DNA of 32,560 bases from an uncultured Clostridia bacterium. Lineage in GTDB: Bacteria > Bacillota > Clostridia > Christensenellales > UBA1242. Position 1 is the first letter of the stretch. Every line of letters starts with the position of its first letter. The stretch lies in assembly GCA_947303145.1 (NCBI GenBank), contig CAMYXB010000003.1, positions 1 through 32,560 on the forward strand. Reading direction: 5' to 3'. This document shows, piece by piece, positions 7,246-14,283 of the stretch. The position numbers and the translations under genes were made by a program. A model generated the notes under the pieces. That model was not told where the DNA came from. It made no database searches and was given only the letters and a program-made list of their open reading frames with translations.

Positions 7246-9039
7246 ATGAGAAATTTGACAGCAAAAGAACTGAGAGAAATGTGGATTAAGTTTTATGTGG
7301 ACAAGGGACACGCCCTCATTCCGTCTGCATCACTTATCCCAGAGAATGACCCCACTGTGCTATTTACCACAGCTGGTATGCACCCACTAGTGCCTTTTCT
7401 GCTTGGAGAGAAGCATCCCTGCGGGAAGAGATTAGTCAATATCCAAAAGTGCGTCAGGACAGGAGATATAGACGAAGTGGGAGATGACTTCCACTGCACA
7501 TTCTTTGAGATGATGGGCAACTGGAGCCTAGGTGATTATTTTAAGAAAGAGAAGATTGCTTGGAGCTACGAGTTCCTCACCAGTCCAGAGTATCTAGCTA
7601 TCCCCAAGGAAGACCTCGTGGTGTCTGTCTTTGCAGGAGACGAGAGCGCCCCTAGAGATATGGAGTGCTATGAGGCATGGAGGAGCATGGGTATAGACGA
7701 GGGCAAGATATTTTTCCTGCCCAAAGAGAACAACTGGTGGATACTAGGCAGTGGTGTGGGGCCTTGCGGACCAGATAGTGAGATGTTCATAGACACTGGC
7801 AAGCCAAAGTGTAGCGTAGACTGCTCACCAGCTTGCAGTTGTGGCAAATATGTGGAAGTGGGCAATGATGTGTATATGCAGTATGTCAAAAAGACTAAAG
7901 ACGGCCCCGTATCTCCTCTTGAGCAAAAGAACGTGGACACTGGCTTTGGCTTCGAGAGAATACTCTGTCTCGCTAGTAAAAAGGACAGCGTGTATGACAC
8001 AGAACTATTCGTGCCTATTATCAAGAAAATAGAGGAGATAAGTGGCAAATATTATTTGCTTAATGATGACACCAAGAGAAATATGAGAATAATTGCCGAC
8101 CACATTAGAGCCAGCGTCTTTATGATAGCTGATGGCGTGGTGCCTCTCAATGTAGAGCAAGGATATGTGCTACGTAGGCTCATTAGACGCTCCATCAACT
8201 GCGCCTATAGACTGGGTTTTGAGGGCTCTAGACTGGCAGAACTTGTGCCAGTGGTAGCGGGAATATATAGTGACGTGTATCCTGAACTGACAGAAAAGTG
8301 TGAGCATATAGAGCAGACTATAAGAGAGGAGAACGATAGATTTTCCAAAACTCTCTCTCAAGGTATCAAGGAATTTGAAAAAGTGGCCAAGTTTACTCAA
8401 GGAGGTGTCCTCAATGGCAAGACGGCCTTTAGACTTTATGACACATTCGGCTTCCCTCTGGAACTTACCAAGGAACTTGCCAAGGAAAAGGGACTTACAG
8501 TAGATGAGGAGGGATATAAACTGGCTTTCAGTCAACATCAAGAGAAGAGCAAGGCTGGCAACGACAAGGTATTCAAGGGCGGACTGGCAGATAGCAGTAT
8601 ACAGACCACTAGACTTCACACTGCCGTTCACCTGCTTCATGCCGCTTTGAGAAAAGTGCTGGGTGATGATGTGTATCAAAAGGGTAGCAACATCACCAGC
8701 GAAAGACTGCGCTTCGACTTCAACTGTGACCACAAGATGACCGATGAGGAGAAAAAGCGAGTGGAGGACCTCGTCAACGAGGCCATAGATAGAGCCATTC
8801 CAGTCACGTGTGAGGAAATGTCTCTCGAGGAAGCAAGGAAGAGTGGTGCCCTTGGCGTATTCGAGAATAAATATGGAGACAAGGTCAAAGTCTACACCAT
8901 AGGCGATGTATCTAAGGAGATTTGCGGTGGCCCTCATGCCAACAATACCAAGGAACTAGGGCATTTTAGACTAGTCAAAGAGGAGTCTAGCAGTGCAGGG
9001 GTTAGACGTATCAAGGGTGTTATTGAGAGCGAGGCATAA
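7246..9039 (+). CDS. alaS: Alanyl-tRNA synthetase, short form without C-Ala
   Basis: This class II synthetase charges tRNA-Ala. Motif 1 and the active-site blocks are present (LFTTAGMHPLVPFLLG, CVRTGDIDEVG, HCTFFEMMGNWSLGDYF), as is the tRNA-binding region (ADHIRASVFMIADGV, YVLRRLIRR). A four-Cys cluster occurs in CSVDCSPACSC. The editing domain retains its zinc residues HTAVH (about residue 458) and CGGPH (about 560). The protein ends just after AGVRRIKGVIE, giving 597 aa against about 870 for standard bacterial AlaRS; the C-Ala/DHHA1 region is missing. The start at 7246 has AGAGAGG upstream, and the ORF-track start overlaps dnaB. The clean end and intact reading frame argue against a frameshift. 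Confidence 0.93.
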   Translation: MRNLTAKELREMWIKFYVDKGHALIPSASLIPENDPTVLFTTAGMHPLVPFLLGEKHPCGKRLVNIQKCVRTGDIDEVGDDFHCTFFEMMGNWSLGDYFKKEKIAWSYEFLTSPEYLAIPKEDLVVSVFAGDESAPRDMECYEAWRSMGIDEGKIFFLPKENNWWILGSGVGPCGPDSEMFIDTGKPKCSVDCSPACSCGKYVEVGNDVYMQYVKKTKDGPVSPLEQKNVDTGFGFERILCLASKKDSVYDTELFVPIIKKIEEISGKYYLLNDDTKRNMRIIADHIRASVFMIADGVVPLNVEQGYVLRRLIRRSINCAYRLGFEGSRLAELVPVVAGIYSDVYPELTEKCEHIEQTIREENDRFSKTLSQGIKEFEKVAKFTQGGVLNGKTAFRLYDTFGFPLELTKELAKEKGLTVDEEGYKLAFSQHQEKSKAGNDKVFKGGLADSSIQTTRLHTAVHLLHAALRKVLGDDVYQKGSNITSERLRFDFNCDHKMTDEEKKRVEDLVNEAIDRAIPVTCEEMSLEEARKSGALGVFENKYGDKVKVYTIGDVSKEICGGPHANNTKELGHFRLVKEESSSAGVRRIKGVIESEA

Positions 9040-9105
9040 AATAGGGGCTTGAATTTTTATTCATTTTATGAGAGAATATATTAGATAGTCGAAAGGAGGG
9101 AACTT

Positions 9106-10701
9106 ATGGCCAAGATTGGTGGGAAGAAGGGATTTTTCATATGGCTTGCCATAGCACTGTTTGCATTATTGCTACTGGGCTTGGCTTTCATTGGGATACT
9201 ATATATGTCGCCCAATAGAGTCATGCTAGGGCTAGTGTATGCCAAATATACAGACAGCCATACTTACGAATACAACACCTCAACCGACATCTCCACACTG
9301 GAGATTTCCTCTATAGAGATAAGTAGCGAGAGGAGCAATATCAACATTCTCCCACTCCCAGATGCCTCTGTGTCTAAAACAATAGTCGTGCATCAGGTGA
9401 GGAAGTTTGAGGGCTTTTCTGTAGCGAATGTGGGCTCCCCCACTTATGACGGCTCCTTCGCCTCCCATACTCTTAAGATAATCACCACCGAGCCTTTTCC
9501 TTTTGCCACCAACTCATCTACATATATCAATGTGTATGTGTCTCATGACTTGGAGTTAACTTCTGTCAAGGCAATATCCACTTACGGAAACGTGAGCATC
9601 TCCACATATTGTGCCACGTCCTCTTTCACTCTCCATTCTGCCAACTTACAGACGAGACACGCCTCGTCCATTAAAGTGGGTGATGTGTCAGGCATCGAGG
9701 ACTATTATTTTAGAACCAATAGGGGCAATGTGGAGTTCTCTCATACAGACTTTTCCGCCTCTTCAGTGACATTCCAGTCTTTTTCTGGCACTTTCAATCT
9801 CTACAATAATTCCATGACAGGCACTCTTTCCGTCACAGATAGATTCACTTGTCATGCAGACGGAAGCAGAGCCACAGTTAGAGTGAACAAAGTCTTTGGC
9901 GAGGTCCACCTGTCCGGTGTTGGCGGAGATTTCTCCTTCAATCAAATAGGCAAAAGTGATGCACCTGGCAGCATCATCGGCAATGTGGATTATGCCAACA
10001 TATTCATAGACACATTGTTTGGCGAGGCGTCCATTATGGAGAGCACCACTTCTTGCTCAAGCAATGTCTACATCAAGTCAATCGTGTCTTCAAGGGACAG
10101 CACATTCCATGTAGGGAGCGGGAGCCTAAGGATAGACAGCACAGACTCCACTGTGTCTGCGGAGTCCACATCTGGTGCTATCTCCCTTAAATCTATCACG
10201 CAGAGTAGCAGTGTCTATGCCTATTCTACCAGCGGTGATATATATTTGGAATATCTGGCCAGCAGCGATAGACATGATGACACCAATGTCACTGCCCTGA
10301 CAGATAGCGGAGATATATCTCTTGTCAATATCTCTGGCGTGCTCAATGTAGATGTGAGGAGCAATAGCCCAAGTGCCAAATTAAACATTTCATTCAATGC
10401 CATAGCGAAAAATAGCGAAAAAATCAATTCTATCAAAGCAGGCGGAAGAGTGGCCCATCTTACTTGGCTGGGCAATTCCACCGACTTGAAGTGCAAACTC
10501 TTCACCACCGCCACAGCATCTTCTTCCTCTTCTTCCATGATGTCTAAAGTGGAGAGTGAGGATAGCGATTACGAACTAGACTCTTACCCTGACTATTCCT
10601 CGCAATATCGTGTATCTTACAGCGAGGGCTCCACAGGCAGTTATACAGCAGGCAGACTATTCGTGTCCGCTGCATCACATGTTAGACTTATATTAGATTA
10701 A
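9106..10701 (+). CDS. Membrane-anchored beta-repeat protein (DUF4097-like)
   Basis: One N-terminal membrane helix (FFIWLAIALFALLLLGLAFIGILY) anchors a large extracytoplasmic domain. From about residue 60 onward the sequence alternates short strands with Ser/Asp turns (TLEISSIEISSE, SVYAYSTSGDIYLEYL, DSGDISLVNISGVL). This is the pattern of right-handed beta-solenoids in DUF4097-type putative adhesins. A Ser-rich stretch (TASSSSSSMMSK) precedes the C-terminus. It has no lipobox or LPXTG motif. GAAAGGAGGG gives a strong ribosome site. It is the last gene of the operon, followed by a terminator. The family call rests on repeat pattern only; function is unknown. Confidence 0.6.
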   Translation: MAKIGGKKGFFIWLAIALFALLLLGLAFIGILYMSPNRVMLGLVYAKYTDSHTYEYNTSTDISTLEISSIEISSERSNINILPLPDASVSKTIVVHQVRKFEGFSVANVGSPTYDGSFASHTLKIITTEPFPFATNSSTYINVYVSHDLELTSVKAISTYGNVSISTYCATSSFTLHSANLQTRHASSIKVGDVSGIEDYYFRTNRGNVEFSHTDFSASSVTFQSFSGTFNLYNNSMTGTLSVTDRFTCHADGSRATVRVNKVFGEVHLSGVGGDFSFNQIGKSDAPGSIIGNVDYANIFIDTLFGEASIMESTTSCSSNVYIKSIVSSRDSTFHVGSGSLRIDSTDSTVSAESTSGAISLKSITQSSSVYAYSTSGDIYLEYLASSDRHDDTNVTALTDSGDISLVNISGVLNVDVRSNSPSAKLNISFNAIAKNSEKINSIKAGGRVAHLTWLGNSTDLKCKLFTTATASSSSSSMMSKVESEDSDYELDSYPDYSSQYRVSYSEGSTGSYTAGRLFVSAASHVRLILD

Positions 10702-10743
10702 AATTAAACGAGTGAATAGTTGTATATATTTGAAAAGGACAAT

Positions 10744-10773
10744 CCCCCGTCATTTACTTGACGAGGGTTTTTT
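10744..10773 (+). terminator. Intrinsic terminator of the dnaB-alaS operon
   Basis: A 9-bp stem with one mismatch (CCCCCGTCA with TGACGAGGG) is followed by six T residues. It lies inside the last codons of the convergent SpoIIP-like gene, so the same bases encode its Ser/Lys-rich C-terminus. Confidence 0.75.
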
Positions 10774-11871
10774 CTTGGATAATTTGCGCCACCTATACAC
10801 AGACAATATCCCTATTATCCCGCTTATCGCCACCATTACACAGGCAATTGTCACCACACTTTTCTCCCCTCGGCTCTCGAAAGTGGTGGGAGTCTTGCCA
10901 TAAGAGAGGATATTGGAGACCATGCTCTCCTCTTCCTCTTGTGTGACGTCATCTGTGACAACGAGAGTGTCACCCTCGCCACTATCTATGGTGCTAAACA
11001 GCGTCTTATCCACCACCTCAGCAAGATATGGCACAGTCTCAATCACTAGGTCTTTCTCAACGAGGTGTGAGCCCATCTCGAATAGCAGAGACTTGGGAGA
11101 AAGTGCCTGATTGTAGTGTCCCTTCGCATGATAAATATCAAGGAAAAGCCAAGGACAATATACCTCTGCTACACTCATAAGATAGAGTGCAAATTGCAGA
11201 TTGACAGCCGAGTCAGGATTACCATTGCCCACCACAATGCGCACCTTGCACCTCTCCTTGCCATCAATGTTCTTCACATACAGCGACCTAGACGCTCCGT
11301 CTCTGTGTATGTCGAATATCGCATCAGGAGAGCTCTCTAGCAGTCTTTTTGCGGTGACACTGCTTCTGGTGTATGCACTCTTGTCATGAGGGATATGTAG
11401 AGTTTCATCTAGCGTGGCATCATAGCCAAGAGATACAAAACTCTCTTTAAGGAGTCTCGCTATATCATGTATTCCGCCCTTGCCATACACGCTGTCATAT
11501 CCGTCACCCGCTATGTAGCTCTCGTCATTGTGCGTCATATACAGAGCCACACTCTTTGTTTTAGGAGCGAGGTTTAGACCTCTTTCTTCTTCCACTATCT
11601 TGGGCTTTAAGTATCTGCCGTTGTATTCCGCATAGGCAGTGTGAGAGGCCTGGTCCACGTCCACCACCTCATACTCCAGAAATTCTCTAGTGATTATCTT
11701 GTCCCCCACCTCTACGTCCATGCCCTCGAATATGACATTCCCCATGCTATCCTGCACTATGTATATCTCCTCACTCATGGCACAAGCAGTGCCTATATGT
11801 GAGATGCACATCAGTGGCAGAATAAAGGTAAAAGATAACAATAATATCAAAAATTTTTTCATTATATCCAT
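10750..11871 (-). CDS. spoIIP: SpoIIP-like N-acetylmuramoyl-L-alanine amidase
   Basis: SpoIIP removes stem peptides from peptidoglycan and, with SpoIID, drives engulfment during sporulation. An N-terminal signal/membrane segment (KKFLILLLSFTFILPLMC) is followed by a unique region. The amidase domain then has ALYMTHNDESY (first His ligand, about residue 114), TRSSVTAKRLLE, FDIHRDG (second His, about 189) and LLFEMGSH with a candidate catalytic Glu (about 265). A C-terminal membrane helix (VTIACVMVAISGIIGILSVY) and a short basic tail end the protein. I chose the second Met of the track, giving 373 aa, because AAAGGA precedes it. Extracellular residues between the amidase and the helix are acidic. 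The double membrane anchor is unusual relative to B. subtilis SpoIIP. Confidence 0.85.
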   Translation of the reverse strand: MDIMKKFLILLLSFTFILPLMCISHIGTACAMSEEIYIVQDSMGNVIFEGMDVEVGDKIITREFLEYEVVDVDQASHTAYAEYNGRYLKPKIVEEERGLNLAPKTKSVALYMTHNDESYIAGDGYDSVYGKGGIHDIARLLKESFVSLGYDATLDETLHIPHDKSAYTRSSVTAKRLLESSPDAIFDIHRDGASRSLYVKNIDGKERCKVRIVVGNGNPDSAVNLQFALYLMSVAEVYCPWLFLDIYHAKGHYNQALSPKSLLFEMGSHLVEKDLVIETVPYLAEVVDKTLFSTIDSGEGDTLVVTDDVTQEEEESMVSNILSYGKTPTTFESRGEKSVVTIACVMVAISGIIGILSVYRWRKLSKKKPSSSK

Positions 11872-11902
11872 ATTTTGTCCTTTTTGCGACAAAATATGTA
11901 AT

Positions 11903-11936
11903 AAAAAACTCCCCAACGGCTAATATATTGGAGAGT
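11903..11936 (-). terminator. Terminator of the XRE regulator gene
   Basis: On the minus strand, ACTCTCC pairs with GGGGAGT (one G-U) and is followed by TTTTTT. It separates the XRE gene from the downstream SpoIIP-like gene. Confidence 0.7.
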
Positions 11937-11965
11937 TTGTATTGTATATATAATAAAGTATTTTT

Positions 11966-12241
11966 CTACAGCATTTTTTTGAGGTCGTCTAGCGAATTTT
12001 GAATAGAGGAGATAAGCCTCTTTTTGCTTGAGGAAGTAAACAGGTCATGTTCTGTGCGAGAGAGAAGATAGTCCACCGAGACATCGAAAAAGTCTGCCAG
12101 TTTGACCAGTGCGAAGCCGTCAGGGTTGGACTTGCCTGTCTCGTAGTTGGAGATGGTCCTTTGGTCTATTCCAGTGGCAGACGCCACATCACTCTGCTTC
12201 AAATCTCTGTCCTCTCTCAGTTCCCTTATCCTATTAACCAT
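11966..12241 (-). CDS. XRE-family transcriptional regulator
   Basis: This 91-aa regulator has a Cro/CI-type helix-turn-helix at residues 3-60 (IRELREDRDLKQSDVASATGIDQRTISNYETGKSNPD). The block FFDVSVDYLLSRTEHD is a common continuation in small Bacillota XRE repressors. A short C-terminal helix (SSIQNSLDDLKKML) may mediate dimerisation. GGAGG lies 8 nt before the ATG. It is transcribed divergently from the secreted-protein gene at 12444. Three similar 16-bp palindromes lie between the two genes, so it is likely the repressor of that gene and of itself. Confidence 0.9.
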   Translation of the reverse strand: MVNRIRELREDRDLKQSDVASATGIDQRTISNYETGKSNPDGFALVKLADFFDVSVDYLLSRTEHDLFTSSSKKRLISSIQNSLDDLKKML

Positions 12242-12266
12242 CTTTTTACCTCCGATGCTAATATTT

Positions 12267-12342
12267 TACTATAAATTTAGTAAAAACGCTTGACATACTA
12301 AATATTTACCGCTAAAATACACTTGATACCAATAATTTAGTA
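12267..12342. promoter_or_regulatory. Three-operator array for the XRE regulator
   Basis: Three related 16-bp sites occur. O1 is TACTATAAATTTAGTA (12267-12282), O2 is TACTAAATATTTACCG (12296-12311) and O3 is TACCAATAATTTAGTA (12327-12342). Each is an imperfect palindrome around TACTAAAT/TTTAGTA. Centre spacings are 29 and 31 bp, about three helical turns, so all three face the same side. O2 fills the spacer of the plus-strand promoter. That XRE is the protein which binds is inferred from position. Confidence 0.75.
12290..12318 (+). promoter_or_regulatory. Promoter of the 12444 secreted-protein gene
   Basis: A perfect TTGACA (12290-12295), a 17-bp spacer and TAAAAT (12313-12318) form the promoter. 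Operator O2 occupies 16 of the 17 spacer bases, so repressor binding should exclude RNA polymerase. A leader of about 120 nt follows, ending in AAAAAGGAG before the ATG; I see no clear riboswitch in it. Confidence 0.75.
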
Positions 12343-12443
12343 TACACATTTTCAAAAACATATTTTTTGGTAAAAAATATCACACTTAGAGCATCACAAA
12401 AGACACTCTTTGCGTGATAGTTGGCTAAAAAGGAGATAAAAAG

Positions 12444-13478
12444 ATGAGAAGAAAAAGATTTTTCAGTAGCATAGCATTCGTTCTATCTTTAGTTATGCTG
12501 GCTGTGAGTGGAGCCATGTTCGTCCACTCTGCCCAGCAACAGAGCGCATCGACGTCTCTGTCTGTCACATTCAGTGGCATGAATGTAGACTATACTGTCA
12601 GGGCGTGGTATCAATTAATGGGAACGACTGAGAGAACTCCTCTAAGAGACCCAAGTAATAACAACAATAACACCAATACAACCATCTCATTCGATGCTAC
12701 AGACCCAAGTTCAACCAAGACTTTGGCAGTGGCTGAAAATAATGGGAATATTGCACTTAGTGCCACAGCGACTTATGTGCTATTCACATATGAGTTCACC
12801 AATACTGCAAGCTCAGGTGCTAAAGGCATGCTGGTCAGCCTAGATAATTCCTCATCTTCGGATAACAATATCAGTATAAAATACCTCTCTTCTACAGATG
12901 ACTATACACCAAGCACTGGGCTTGACTCTCAAGCAAGTTCTGTATATGATTCATCAGAGAGCGAATTTGATGAAATATTCATTACTGCTGGACAACATAC
13001 AAAATATTTCTACATCTTAGTCTCTCTGGAAGATCCCACGTTGAATGGCACATACAACAAATCTTCTTCTCCTCTTAGTTGGAGCGTAGAGTGCAGTGAT
13101 GCCGAAACAGAACCCCCTGTGACGTTGTATATAACCGGCACCGGAACAGAGACTGCTCCTTTTATCGTATATGAGGGGAGTGAAGAAAATCAAAAATATT
13201 ATAATAATTCTATAACAGCAGATGAGGAGACTGTATTTGTTTCGAAAGGCTCCACAATAATATTGACCTATGGCCAAGGAGACAATATCTATAATTATGG
13301 GTCTAGTAATTTCATATCAGGAGCTCCACAAAAACCAGATTTTACTCCACGTGCTATCTCAATTGTTTCTGTAAGCGGGGCATTTAGTCATAATGGCGCA
13401 AATTCTGTCGGTTATGCATGTTCATTTATTGCCACTGAATCTAGTTATCAAATTTCATTTTATATTACTAATAATTAA
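12444..13478 (+). CDS. Secreted beta-rich protein, paralogue of the 27537 product
   Basis: The N-terminal signal peptide (RRKRFFSSIAFVLSLVMLAVSGAMFVHSAQQQ) lacks a lipobox. The mature protein opens SLSVTFSGMNVDYTVRAWYQ, matching SFTVSFTALSVDTTVSVKYYQ of the 27537 protein. A second shared block is LFTYEFTNTASSGAKGMLVSLD. Asn/Ser/Thr-rich linkers (SNNNNNTNTTIS) separate strands, and the C-terminal 100 residues are absent from the shorter paralogue. The layout resembles TasA/camelysin-type secreted fibre proteins, but the typical Phe-x-Asp motif after the signal is absent, so I do not assign the family. Expression is probably controlled by the divergent XRE regulator. A GC-rich structured element follows the gene. 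Confidence 0.75.
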   Translation: MRRKRFFSSIAFVLSLVMLAVSGAMFVHSAQQQSASTSLSVTFSGMNVDYTVRAWYQLMGTTERTPLRDPSNNNNNTNTTISFDATDPSSTKTLAVAENNGNIALSATATYVLFTYEFTNTASSGAKGMLVSLDNSSSSDNNISIKYLSSTDDYTPSTGLDSQASSVYDSSESEFDEIFITAGQHTKYFYILVSLEDPTLNGTYNKSSSPLSWSVECSDAETEPPVTLYITGTGTETAPFIVYEGSEENQKYYNNSITADEETVFVSKGSTIILTYGQGDNIYNYGSSNFISGAPQKPDFTPRAISIVSVSGAFSHNGANSVGYACSFIATESSYQISFYITNN

Positions 13479-13503
13479 AAAAAATTTTTTCTAAATAAAT
13501 ATT

Positions 13504-13589
13504 AAGAGATTGCCGCTGGGGCGGAAGCCCCAGAGCACCGCCCACGAACGTGGGTGGCGCAGTAGCCGACAGGCTACCGGCAATCTCTT
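13504..13589. other. GC-rich four-way-junction element (possible structured RNA or repeat)
   Basis: An outer 12-bp stem pairs AAGAGATTGCCG (13504-13515) with CGGCAATCTCTT (13578-13589), all Watson-Crick. It encloses three adjacent hairpins. These are CTGGGGC-GGAA-GCCCCAG with a GNRA loop (13516-13533), a long stem at 13535-13560 with one mismatch and one G-T pair, and GTAGCC-GACA-GGCTAC (13562-13577). Single A residues are the only junction linkers. There is no T-run after it, so it is not a plain terminator. It is much GC-richer than its flanks. It could be a small RNA, an mRNA 3' stabiliser or a miniature repeat. Confidence 0.65.
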
Positions 13590-13601
13590 CCTATTTCCCC
13601 T

Positions 13602-13630
13602 TTGACAAATCTACGCATAAGAGATACAAT
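13602..13630 (+). promoter_or_regulatory. Leaderless promoter of queH
   Basis: TTGACA (13602-13607), a 17-bp spacer and TACAAT (13625-13630) precede the gene. The ATG begins 7 nt after the -10 box, and no Shine-Dalgarno sequence is present. Confidence 0.75.
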
Positions 13631-13636
13631 TAAAGC

Positions 13637-14185
13637 ATGAAAAAGAGACTACTTTTGCACTCGTGCTGTGGGCCATGCTCCACCACTGTTATAAATAGAC
13701 TTAAAGAGGACTATGACGTCACCATTTTTTACTACAACCCCAACATCTATCCCGAGGAAGAATACTCCCATCGCCTTGCCGAGCAGACCAGATATGTGAG
13801 GGAGAGCGGAGTCCCTGTCATAGTGATAGACGGCACGTATAGCGACAGCGAGATGTTCCTGTCTAAGTATCAAGGACTGGAGAATGAGAAAGAGGGCGGA
13901 GCGAGGTGCAATGTGTGCTTTGCCTTGAGGCTAGACAAAACAGCCAAAACGGCTAAAGAGGGGAATTTCGACCTATTCACCACTACACTCACCGTCAGCC
14001 CGCACAAGAATGCGAAGTTAATCAATGAAATAGGCGAGGCAATGAGTGCAAAATATGGCGTAGAATATCTGCCTAGTGATTTCAAAAAGCAAGACGGCTA
14101 TCTAAATAGCATCAAAATATCCAAGGAATACAATCTCTACCGCCAGAACTATTGTGGCTGCAAATATTCGATATATAAAAATTGA
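13637..14185 (+). CDS. queH: Epoxyqueuosine reductase QueH
   Basis: QueH reduces epoxyqueuosine to queuosine at tRNA position 34, the last step of queuosine synthesis, replacing the cobalamin-dependent QueG. The family blocks are complete: LLHSCCGPCSTTVI near the N-terminus, FYYNPNIYPEEEY, ARCNVCFALRL, TTTLTVSPHKN and the C-terminal YRQNYCGCKYS. The cysteines in CCGPC, CNVC and CGC match the iron-sulfur and metal ligands of the family. At 182 aa it is typical. The gene stands alone with its own promoter and terminator, and is predicted to be leaderless. No other queuosine gene is in the window. Confidence 0.95.
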   Translation: MKKRLLLHSCCGPCSTTVINRLKEDYDVTIFYYNPNIYPEEEYSHRLAEQTRYVRESGVPVIVIDGTYSDSEMFLSKYQGLENEKEGGARCNVCFALRLDKTAKTAKEGNFDLFTTTLTVSPHKNAKLINEIGEAMSAKYGVEYLPSDFKKQDGYLNSIKISKEYNLYRQNYCGCKYSIYKN

Positions 14186-14207
14186 TACTTGAAAAGTATC
14201 TTTTTTT
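14184..14207 (+). terminator. queH terminator, overlapping the next promoter
   Basis: GATACTT-GAA-AAGTATC is a perfect 7-bp stem followed by seven T residues. It starts within the queH stop codon, and its loop and 3' arm overlap the -35 region of the next gene. Confidence 0.85.
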
Positions 14208-14217
14208 GTGATATAAT
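14189..14217 (+). promoter_or_regulatory. Promoter of the transglutaminase-like gene
   Basis: TTGAAA (14189-14194), a 17-bp spacer and TATAAT (14212-14217) form the promoter. The spacer contains the T-run of the queH terminator. AAAAGGA lies upstream of the ATG at 14284. Confidence 0.75.
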
Positions 14218-14283
14218 TTGGACAAGAAAAAGCCATTTTTTCTTAAAAATCTCAGCATATGTATATAAAAGGAAACAAAATTT

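Noticed and set aside
8170-8937. 255-aa minus-strand ORF
   Set aside because: It lies wholly inside alaS, which has all family motifs on the other strand.
7219-9039. Frameshifted full-length alaS
   Set aside because: The sequence after the stop shows no C-Ala-like coding in any frame before the next gene 66 nt later.
13017-13277. 86-aa minus-strand ORF
   Set aside because: It lies inside the secreted-protein gene and has no promoter or ribosome site.
12444-13478. Firm TasA/camelysin assignment
   Set aside because: The signal peptide and secreted layout are similar, but the characteristic motif after the signal is absent and no SipW-type Ser/His peptidase is in the window.
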